Part shown: positions 55,394 through 64,000 of the stretch, piece after piece
How positions within the stretch are numbered: position 1 is the first letter of the stretch
Layout of the letters: each line of letters opens with the position of its first letter
Assembly (NCBI GenBank): GCA_963169105.1
Contig: OY720642.1
Location: 16,176,965-16,240,964 of the forward strand
Direction of reading: 5' to 3'
Length of the DNA: 64,000 nt
Source of the DNA: Ceriagrion tenellum
Taxonomy: Eukaryota > Arthropoda > Insecta > Odonata > Coenagrionidae
Notes under the pieces: generated by a model
Seen by the model: the letters and a program-made list of their open reading frames with translations, nothing else
Told to the model about the DNA's origin: nothing
Databases searched by the model: none
Program-made: the position numbers and the translations under genes

Positions 55394-55685
55394 AAATGAA
55401 CATATTAAATAAGAAATTAAGTTTACAGAAGAGACCCACATGGAAAACCACACAGAAAAGACCCAGATGAATAGGCCGCACACTGAGGCATAATGGATTT
55501 GTAACGAATATAATTGAAGAAGAAATAAAGGAAATATCCCCATGAGGAAGGCCAAGGTCTAAATGCATGGGACAAGGAAAGGATATATAGAGAAATACCA
55601 GGGTGCTAGGGAACCGGCATCAGAAATGAAAGGATGGAGGGCTACAGTCAAACAATCTTAGGATTGAATTACCAGGGAATGAAGC
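55394..55685 (+). mobile_element. LINE family A, copy 4, right half
   Basis: Resumes at the counterpart of 8,002 in copy 1 and runs to the family 3' end (GGAGGGCTACAGTCAAACAA, GGATTGAATTACC). Frames are broken. Confidence 0.78.
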
Positions 55686-55829
55686 GAATACCTGAGGATG
55701 ATGTTATAAACATCATTGAAAAGGGTCGCTTTCCGATATAAATCTGCGGAAAATCACAAATGTCTTGCATTAATTCCAAGGGACAAGGGGAAAGGAATAC
55801 TGAACCCCTTACTATGGAGCAGCAACATA

Positions 55830-56262
55830 CTCAATAGAACAAAAACATATATATAAAGCAATAGTAGAAAGAATAATGCTTTATGGAGCCGAAACATGGA
55901 CTACAAGTGAAAGAGAAAAAAGTAAACTACGAGCCACTGAAATGGACTTTTGGCGGAGGTCGACTAGGAAATCAAGAATAGAAAGAGTTAGAAATGAGCA
56001 GATAAGAGAAATCATGGAGGTAGAGAAGGATGTAGTGGAGACTATTGAAGAAAGAAGATTACGATGGTATGAACACGTCCAAAGAATGGGGGATGAAAGA
56101 ATATCGAAAGCTGCTCTAAAATGGGTTCCGGAAGATAGAAGTAGAAGAGGAAGATCCAAGAAGGCATGGTGGGATGAAGTGAGGAAGGAAATGGATAGGT
56201 GGGGGTTGGATACGGAAGATACATTTGATAGGGACTGGTGGAGAGTGAGGATTGGGTGATGG
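55830..56262 (+). mobile_element. LINE family B, 3' part copy 2
   Basis: Begins near ATAGAACAAAAACATATATA with the coding sequence for the C-terminal domain and ends just past the natural stop at 56,257-56,259. It is the better preserved of the two family B copies. The 3' untranslated region probably continues into the purine-rich DNA that follows. From 55,686 to 55,829 nothing is recognised. Confidence 0.84.
55876..56259 (+). pseudogene. C-terminal domain of LINE family B ORF2
   Basis: 127 codons without a stop: MLYGAETWTTSEREKSKLRA, EMDFWRRSTRKSRIERVRNE, LRWYEHVQRMGDERI, RSRRGRSKKAWWDEVRKEMD and DRDWWRVRIG. This is the complete end of a non-LTR polymerase protein. The catalytic part is missing because the copy is 5'-truncated. 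The - frames over the same DNA are shadows. Confidence 0.87.
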
Positions 56263-56937
56263 ACCTGATGAGTGGACCCTCCTTATGGAAAGATAAATGA
56301 GTTGGGTTTGGGGAGGAAAACTGCTGTAAAGTGGAATATCCCTAATAAAAAAACAAGGGGAAAGGTGAAAGTGAGACTGAATTTCGTGTGACACGAGGAG
56401 GGAGGGAAGGTTAAGAAGGGCACACTCTGTGCTGTGTGGGAGGTTTGGCTGAAGGTTAAAGGTGAAACTGGAGAGGTGAAGGTAATGCGAGATTGAAACT
56501 CCGCGGAGATGTTCCATTGCAGTGGAAGATTGAGTGAGAAAGAGAGAGAGAGTGGGTTGTGGGTGGAGCGGATGTGGAAACACGCAAACGGTGCGCGAGC
56601 AATCATGCACCTAATCAATCTCCATATACTGCGTCATTTTCCACCCTCTCCTCATCCCCACTCCCACGATCTTCCCTTCACGCCTTTACTCAGTGGGGAA
56701 ATATCAATCACATCCCACTGACAATGGTTTTCCACGCGAAGTTTCGGCGATTACGGGTCCGTCCGCCCACACGAAGACGGGCAAAGGTAATTTCGCAGAT
56801 TTATTCGCGGCGAAAGAAAGGAATGCATCATCCATGGAGTCAAAGCGTCGGCGATTGGGTTGAAAAGGTAGTTGATTTAATCTTAATATCAGTTCATGCC
56901 ACGACATTCTGGGACAAATATATCCTAGGTTGCATCT
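56263..56937. other. Purine-rich DNA and spacer
   Basis: 56,263-56,570 is G/A-rich on + (possibly the 3' region of the family B copy). 56,640-56,690 is C/T-rich. Frames of 90-164 codons here show no motif and follow from composition. Confidence 0.4.
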
Positions 56938-57485
56938 TTCATCTACATCTACACAATGCCCCGCGAGCCGCCGCATGGGCGTAAGGCAGGGGGTGTTAGG
57001 TCACCAGCCGTGTAAAGGTGTACGTTTTACGGAGATGGAATGGTGACATGTATTATAGGAGTGTGTTTATTGGAGCTCAGTTTTTATTGTGGTCACTTAT
57101 TGTGCGCGGAAAGAACGAGCTATTGTACCTATCTGTTCGGCAGTGTATCTCTCTTATTTATCGCATCTGTCAGACCTAGAGATGTAGTGAGGAGTCATGA
57201 TAATATGCTCTATCGCTCTGAAAAATATCAGTTCTGAATTTCTCCAGCAACCTTAGCCTAGCGTGTAGCCTCCGAATCTCTAGGGGCTCCCACCTTAATC
57301 CCTCTAAAAGTTGTGAGACACTATATGTATGCTCATAGCAATTTTTAACGAAGCGTGCTGCTTTTCTTTGTATTTTATAAATTTTTTTGGTTAAATCTTT
57401 ATAACCAGGGTCCCAAATTCTCGCGGTGTATTCGAGAAGTGGCCTAACCAGAGCGAAGTAGCATCTCTCTTTGACTAAACTTTGA
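56938..57485 (-). mobile_element. LINE family C, 3' part on minus strand
   Basis: The 3' end is at 56,938 (on -, GTGTAGATGTAGATG after the CCCTGC/GCGGGG hairpin). Coding on - runs from about 57,480 (FALVRPLLEYTARIWDPGYK equivalent) through KAARFVKNCYEHT, LEGLRWEPLEIRRLHARLR and YISRSDRCDK to RTDRYNSSFFPRTIS. Small indels break the frame. It is the nearest relative of the 25.4-26.0 kb copy in this window. Confidence 0.87.
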
Positions 57486-60400
57486 CTTTGACTATAGAAT
57501 TTTGTTGTTGAAACTAACGAAAGAGACGCTGAAATACTTTGGGGACCTAAGGTGCTGAGCCTGCTGACGTGAGGATCTGGTTAATCCTTTTTGCAGTGAA
57601 GTAAGAATCCCTTAACGTGTTCTGTTAGAATAAAAACTGCTTGCATTATTGGCTACAATAATCTCGATTCATAAAATTAATTATAGCAATTTGGGACAAA
57701 AACCTAACATACTTGTAGAATATTTTTTCGAAAGAATTAAATCGCTTTCGTCTCATGCATTCTGACAAGGCAACCACGGAGAGAAGTAGATTTTCGTGAA
57801 ATAGAGTTGATTTTCGTGAAACTGGAATGATCAGGATGCTTTTATGCAAACCCCTAACAGGAAGGTCCATCAACTTCAGTAACTCTGTAAGTAAATATAC
57901 TGTGAGACGATATCTTTGGAGATATTTATTCACTTTCCTTTCAATACATTCATTGGGTCAACACCCACACCAGTATGACATGAAACAAAATCACATTAAG
58001 TGAATTGTAAGATTTCCCACTTCTTGACAGTTTTTGACACAAATACTGGTCCAAAGCACTTATTTATTCCTTCGATTTCAATGCTATCCTCTCATCTGGC
58101 AGTGTAATCTTCAATAATCACTCTTTATATGGTCAAATAGTCCATATTTTATACCCCTTATATACACGTTAAATATTATACAAAATGTTACACTTAACAA
58201 TAATTTTCTCCAAAGATTATTATAAAACTTTTTAAAATGTTTAAGATAGTTTTTTTTAGTTAAATGAAAATGTTGAATGTGTTCAAATATCGTCGCTGTT
58301 TTTGTTTTTCACTCTTAAATTTTCGTTACTCATAACCAAACAAAATACAACTTGAAAGTTTGCAAATGGTTAAAGGCTGTGTTTTTATGTTTATATTTAA
58401 TGTACGTTTCTGATTTTGTATTACTGATTTGTATTTACATCATATCACTGCAGCTTATATGAAGGGAACATTATACAAATTGCTGGCGGCTCAGTTCAGG
58501 TTTCAACCTTGGAGCCCACCAAGAGCTTTCATTTCCATGTTAAATTTATTATATTTCTTAATTTATTGTAATTTAAATGAAAGTAAATAAATTCTATTCT
58601 TATTCTATTCTACATTTAAGACTTCAAAAAGTTTTTGAATACATGTAGGTCTTTACGTGATAAAGCAACAGCGTACAGTAAATCATTGGTTAGTTAAATG
58701 CTTTTTCAATTTGAGTGAGAGTCCCCATATTGTAAGTGAAGCGTAGATATTTAATGACGACGCACCTCTACATATCCACGAGACATTACTAATTGAAATT
58801 CCAAAGTAAACAACTGGAAAACGACAAGTGACCCCCTGCGTGACAAAAATAATGACGTTTACCGTCAATAATACCAGCGTCAGTCTAAGAAAATAGAGCA
58901 GTTGAAATATACTGATTTGGATATGAAAGAAATAAAAAGTAAACTATTTTGTTCACGATCGTGTAATTTAAACAAAGGCAACCATTATGGAGTCTTCGGT
59001 CATGTGATTCTATGCCCCAAATGTCATTGGAAGTGTTCATTGATTCTCTGCATTTCTGTCAAACACGCTACGCTAATATCTTTCCCAGGGTATAATACCG
59101 CGCATGTTTCGTACCACATTCCGATATAAACCATTTTTAAATTTGACTTCCTCTTCTTGGCAAATATCTTGCATTAAAGGAAAGCATTTATGTGCAGCCA
59201 TTGAAAACAGGAAATGTATCATATACTACATTACCTCTTTGGTCTTCTAGTGATCATATAAATTTCCGCGTTCTAAGGTTAGCTGTACCTCAAATTCTCC
59301 AAGAGAATACTAGCCTGTGTCAACATTATCAGTGCTTTATAGGATTAAAAACATAATAAGACAAAACGATGGAAATGCCATTACTGCAAAACAATTATAA
59401 ATTACTTAACAATATATGTTCTTTTCTGCAATCACATTGAAAAAAAGATCAGAATAGAGTACATATTCCCAAAACAAAAACAAATTATTATTCTCGCTAT
59501 CTTTTCCTTTCAAATTTGCACCTAGACTTTATGCTATATTAATAAATTGAATAACGGTCTCAATTACTCTAAGACTAGTCAGAAAATGAAGTCACGGTCA
59601 GAATTCTAACAACTGAAGTCCTATATTAGAAAACCTTGATTGAGTTTTTTTACATATGTTACCAAATGAAGCCGTTGCATGGGAAGGTTATCAAGCAGCT
59701 TATTTAAGGAGAGTAGGATTTAAAAACTTTTGAGAGGATTTTTTTCTATAATTTTCCATTTTCGTCAATATTGAAATTGAGGATAAAAAAAGGCACGATG
59801 AAGTCACTGAATATTTGAACGCTTCCAGTGTATGGATATCAGTATAGCAGTAGTCAGACCACATCAAAACGTAATCATAAGTAAACAAACTGGGTGTTTC
59901 AATTACCACAGCGCTTTCACAGAGCGTCCGTCCGAATTGTCCCCCAAGGCATTCACAGAGACCACTGAAAATTCCCAACCCTATTTCCCCGTCACCTGGA
60001 CACGAGTCGCACTTTTAGGCGAGGATGGAGCGATGTAAAATTGCTGAAGATCTAATTTCAAATGCTCTTTGTCGCTGAAATATTTGGCTAATTCATGACT
60101 TGGAAATTTAAACACTGTCTTAGAGATGAAATTGTAAATATGCCTAATATAGCAAGAATTCAACAAAAAGACACCACCCACAGTATGCATAAAGATGTCA
60201 AACTACGTACCAAATGCTTTTCACTGCTCTTATCCGTCAGTCATGTGCGGCATTTAGCGCATTATTACATTTTACGAGACGGAAACACTAACAGGAAGGA
60301 AAGGAGTTCATTACTTTTAGTATAGTATATGTGTATACATAGTATAAGTTAGATTAGCTGGCAGATTCTACCAACCCTCATATCCTTGGACTAGCAATGT

Positions 60401-61794
60401 CGACACAAGTAATAATATATGTGTGAAATAATTTTACCATAATAAAATTTTTTGGCCAAATCCACTTGAAAATGGAACCGAGTTTGAAGCCCCTTCACCA
60501 TTTACCTTTCAAAGGTTCTGAAACCTAGATTGTAGTTCAAAGTGTTTATTGAAAACTCTTGGACATAAGTTCCAAAGAAAACTGGAGCGAGCACAAGTGT
60601 ACAGAGCCGCTTAAGAAAGCCACTCACTTGGAGGAAATAACATTAAATATTAAGCCTATCCGAGAGTTGGCGCTGAAATCTGATCGTTCCGGTAAGACGG
60701 AAATAGAGGCCGGGATAATGAGCGACATCTCCAGCTCAATCCTCACACTTCCTACACTCGCCCATTTTGCCTTTCCAGGCAGCTGCGGCTTCGCCTCGCG
60801 CACATTTTATGGACACGCAGCTAGCTCCACCTACACGACCAACGTAAAAGCCATCCAGCTCACCTCAACAAAAACATAATCTAAAATATGAAAGTAAAAA
60901 CTTAAAAGAAAAAAGTTACATCATCCTGAATGAATCCTACATTCATGTGATCTAGGACGTATATTAATCACCCATAGTGAATTGTGCAGTGTGCCGTGAG
61001 GTGTACAGTAAATTTGTATTATTATTCTCCCTGAGTTTTCCAGATAAACTGTAATATTTTTCTATGGTCTTCTGACACTTCTATCCTTACAATTTTGTAT
61101 TGAATATCCAATCAAATCAGCATGCTTTGTCGGTATGAGAAGCACAAAAAACCTTATGGGGCCTTATACCTTAGATTGATATAAAAGAGGAATTAAGGAA
61201 TATAAAGTAAGGAACAAGTATTAATTCAAAGAGAAAATACAAGGAAGTAAATACCTGACAATGAAATTGAGATTCATGTGATTAAATTTCGCCTGATGGT
61301 GTTGCTCAGCGACGACACCTTGGTTGTTATAGAAAACCAGTAAATGTGAAACAATTTTTTTCATTTCAATCTTGCGTCAACTTAGGATCTCGAAGAATTC
61401 AATCTTTATTTTAATCGAAGAGTGGGAAAGCTTTGGAAGGAGCGGTGGACATAGCACTTTGTTAGGCCCAGCAGAATATGAGATATGGTGCATTATTAAC
61501 CCCTCTCTGTGCCCCTATACAAATCGGCCGTCGTGCAAATTGCAGTGGATTTGTAAAGAAATACAAAAATTCCCTTAAATTTCCCCTGATATTTTAATGA
61601 CACAAAATTTCCCCGAGTATTCACGGTTTTTCAGTCTGCTGGATACCCTGGTTACCTCAAAATAATATAGCTTTTCTCAAAGTAAACGCTGAGGTGGATA
61701 TGTCTCTGTAGGTTATGAGATTTGAAAACAACCTCCACGAAACCGAAAACCAAATGGTGCGAACCCCATATACATCGAAAGAACATATCGCTAC
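57486..61794. other. Long AT-rich spacer, nothing firm
   Basis: About 4.3 kb. 58,480-58,625 ends in ATTCTATTCTTATTCTATTCT after CTTGGAGCCCACCAAGAGC, which looks like a LINE 3' hairpin and tail, but no coding part was found. A 106-codon + frame at 60,559-60,879 is GC-richer than its surroundings and unassigned. Confidence 0.35.
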
Positions 61795-61865
61795 CTACTC
61801 TAAATCCACATCTGCTTATTGCCGTGCAAGCCACCAAAAGGGTGTTTGGCAGGGGAATCGCAAGG
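61795..61865 (-). repeat. LINE family C 3' end fragment
   Basis: On - CCCCTGCCAAACACCCTTTT, then GGTGGCTTGCACGG, matches the family hairpin. Only the tail is left. Confidence 0.6.
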
Positions 61866-61949
61866 TTCGATAGCTTACGGCCCTCGGGCAGCTTGCGACC
61901 CGAGATTTGCACTGTTTGCTTCATAGCCTTGACATGCGCTCGTTTATTC

Positions 61950-62300
61950 TAGATTTACATCTACATACTAACCTGTCAGTTGCCGCATTTGTGTAAGGCA
62001 GGGAAAGTTAGACGACTTTCACTTTAAATATATTAAATTTAATAAAAACGACACGCCGTTTAAATGAGTAAATAAGAAGGTTATAGGAAGGTGAAATAGT
62101 GAAATGTACTTTGGCAGTGTTAAATGTTTAAAGCGGAGCTCAGTTTTTTATTATGGTCACTTACTGTACGTGGAATTATAGACAGATAGCTACGAGATTT
62201 TGTACCTATCTGTCTATAATTTGAGATCTGTTCGGCAAGGTATCTTATTATTTTATTACTTCTATCGGACCGGATCGGAGAGGTAGTGCAAAGTTAAACT
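61950..62300 (-). mobile_element. LINE family C, 3' part on minus strand, internally duplicated
   Basis: The 3' end at 61,950-61,970 shows TGTAGATGTAAATCTAG on -. The coding relics parallel 57,075-57,185: CGGAGCTCAGTTTTTTATTA, TGGTCACTTACTGTACGTGG, TTTTGTACCTATCTGT, TCTGTTCGGCAAGGTATCTT. A short segment around 62,170-62,230 (TATAGACAGATAG and CTATCTGTCTATAATT) is an inverted duplication not present in other copies. Confidence 0.75.
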
Positions 62301-63194
62301 TAATCACTTTGTCTTTTTCCGTTGGCCAAGCAGACATGTAACTGTCACCTTATTACTAAAAAAATACGACTTATTCCACCTAAAACTGGCCTCCTGTAAC
62401 TTGTATTTGTGACGTGTATCACCAGTTTATCTGCAACTTACGTACATGTCAGTCACCAAACGTATCACAAGGCTCGCGCGTGCCGAACTATCACGAGGTT
62501 TTACTCACCTGCAAAAGAGAAAAACAAGAGGCAATTAGTATGTAGCACACACCATTTCATTTTTTTCCAAAAATAAAATTACTAATCCCATTTTATTTTC
62601 GTTTTACAGCGCAACAACCTTAAAAATAATTAAACGAGACAAAATATAGAATTTAGTTTGCAAAAACTTTCATTCCACTATTTTTCAAATTTTATTAGTT
62701 TCTTCCCTAATCACCACGCCAAAAAGAACGTTAGATATCTATTCTGATCCGGCTGAAATCAGGGTTACTCCCATAGAGGATATGCTGGCCTTCAGTAAGG
62801 TCATTGGACTCCACGGGTAACCAAGATATGGTGGTTAGCACAAAGGACTAATAGGTCTAGGTTCCCCAGGTCCTCCTCGGAGGAACACCACCAACAACAA
62901 ATCTAATCTAATCTACCTATTCTGCATACCCTTGTTATGAGCCTGTAAGTATCACTTAACATTAAAGAGAGTAGTGATGATTTTCGGTTTTCTCTCGTCC
63001 ACCTATCTCCAACTCACGTCCCCCTCTTTCTCTCGTCCACCTACCTGTCCCAAGGTATAACCACTTGTTCTACATTTCTTCTGTCTTAATACACCAAAAT
63101 TTCGTTACTACCGAACTCACATATCTTCCTCGTCAATCCCAGACTATCCGTCGCAAACATTCTCGCAACGCATACCGCGATAAACCTTACAATT
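62301..63194. other. Spacer with an unassigned repeat-like tail
   Basis: 62,745-62,920 contains GGTTAGCACAAAGGACTAAT and GGTCCTCCTCGGAGGAACACC and ends in CTAATCTAATCTACC. A short tandem tail after a structured region suggests a SINE or LINE end, but I have no second copy to support it. Confidence 0.35.
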
Positions 63195-64000
63195 ATTATT
63201 ATTATTATTTCGTATATTCCTGTGAGCCACTGGCCCATGAGGCAATTACAGATTGCAATTACAAATTGACACAATAGTTTAGAAAGAATAATAATTACAA
63301 AATAACTGCATTTAAAAAGAAAGAAAAAAGCACTTTTAAAGCAAGAACATCGTGTGCGGACGGTTAACAAATGTAACTAAATAAGGTTATGCATTGAATT
63401 TCATACAGTAAGTCGTTACAGCTCATTAGTCAACCAGAAAAATATATACAGAGCATTACAAAATACAAAGAATAGGAAGTTCAATGATAGATAAATATTT
63501 AAGGACATCTTGAGCAGCAAGTTTTCTTCGATGGTTTTTACGTGAAAGATCACCCTTTTGCAGTAGCTTATATACGTTGTTTTTAAATTGATAAAGAGTT
63601 TTGGCGTGGCTTAATTGAACAGGTAGCGAATTCCAAACTCGAGAGGCGATTACTACAAAGGATTTTTTAAAGTGGGAAGTGCGGTACAGAGGGATATGGA
63701 GGTCAATTATATGGTTTCTGGCGTATATGTTGTGCAGCTCTGATTTTCTTACAAACCTGTCATTTAGGTAGGGTGGATTACCAGTGGTTAGGAAGTTGAA
63801 AGCCAAAGTTATTAAAAGATAGATACGACGCTCCTTATATGTGAGCCAGTTTAAGCGAGTATAAGAGTCGCTTATATGGTCCCATTGTTTTCGATCACAA
63901 ATGAATCTAACAGCTGCATTCATAGTGACCTGTAGTTTGTTATTATTGTCGTCATCAATGTTGGAGAGCAAAGGAGCGCAATAGTCTAAATGTGGAAGAA
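63195..64000 (-). mobile_element. LINE family E, 3' part, cut by the window edge
   Basis: A non-LTR retrotransposon on -. The coding part runs in from the window edge and stops at 63,456. A 3' untranslated region of about 250 bases follows, ending in GGGCCAGTGGCTCACAGGAA and an (AAT)n-like tail at about 63,193-63,215. The frame is clean in the visible part. The rest of the element, if present, lies beyond 64,000. Confidence 0.85.
63456..64000 (-). pseudogene. C-terminal domain of LINE family E ORF2 (partial, runs off the window)
   Basis: The frame is open from the window edge, reading LPHLDYCAPLLSNID, NKLQVTMNAAVRFICDRKQW, WLTYKERRIYLLITLAFNFL, HIPLYRTSHFKKSFVVIASR, VWNSLPVQLSHAKTLYQFKN and a basic end. 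This is the post-catalytic domain typical of Jockey/CR1-like elements (the LDYC..L block, the R-I/L-I/L-FKF block and the WNSLP block). The ATG at 63,971 is internal. There is no stop in more than 170 codons, so this is a comparatively young copy and the upstream polymerase may still be readable. I mark it as a pseudogene only because completeness cannot be seen. Confidence 0.85.

Noticed and set aside
60559..60879. 106-codon + frame as a host gene
   Set aside because: Somewhat GC-richer, but with no motif, signal or partner. Too little to support a call.

Overview
This window looks like gene-poor, repeat-dense DNA from an arthropod, most likely an insect. The evidence is the AT-rich base composition, the degenerate non-LTR retrotransposon (LINE) fragments of several families, a mariner element, and the short dispersed palindromic repeats. 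There are no bacterial operons, no ribosome-binding sites and no long intact ORFs. I found no host protein-coding gene, tRNA, rRNA or CRISPR array that I can defend. Almost everything recognisable is a mobile element or its remains. The species cannot be fixed from the sequence.

Layout. Positions 1-5.6 kb hold a 5'-truncated LINE tail, a non-coding repeat seen again at 5.0 and 30.4 kb, an intact RNase H-like frame of hepadnavirus type followed by a TATA box (2.7-3.25 kb), and a 439-bp element with long terminal inverted repeats (4.35-4.79 kb). At 7.4-13 kb several LINE families lie end to end, including a 175-bp LINE fragment inside a CR1-type copy with a visible TATCA target duplication. At 17.4-19.8 kb there is a dispersed non-coding element, a 72-bp tandem array and three palindromic loci with hammerhead-ribozyme-like core motifs, as known from Penelope-like retroelements. 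At 24.5-26.7 kb is the longest reverse transcriptase relic, CR1/Jockey-type. At 28-40 kb are foldback repeats, a non-coding repeat family called G here, and a full-length but broken mariner (37,094-38,418). At 43-57 kb are more LINE tails, a 570-bp foldback with arms of about 230 bp, and a LINE nested in another LINE with a 10-bp target duplication. At 57-64 kb there is little besides CR1-type 3' ends and a LINE C-terminal frame running off the right edge.

Family names used here are local labels. Family A is a LINE with FADD and FETWCWRRMLKI motifs, five loci, all on +. Family B is a LINE with the EMDFWRR motif, two loci. Family C is the CR1/Jockey-type LINE with a conserved 3' hairpin, eleven loci on both strands. 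Family D is the LINE nested at 54.6 kb. Family E is the LINE at the right edge. Family L is the LINE tail at 0.4, 49.8 and 53 kb. F, G and R are non-coding repeats. Nothing here works as a pathway: the elements are neighbours because they accumulated, and all but the RNase H frame carry visible stops, frameshifts or truncations. The best candidates for something unusual are the hepadnavirus-like RNase H with an adjacent promoter-like sequence, and the hammerhead-like palindromes next to a satellite that carries one of the hammerhead core boxes.
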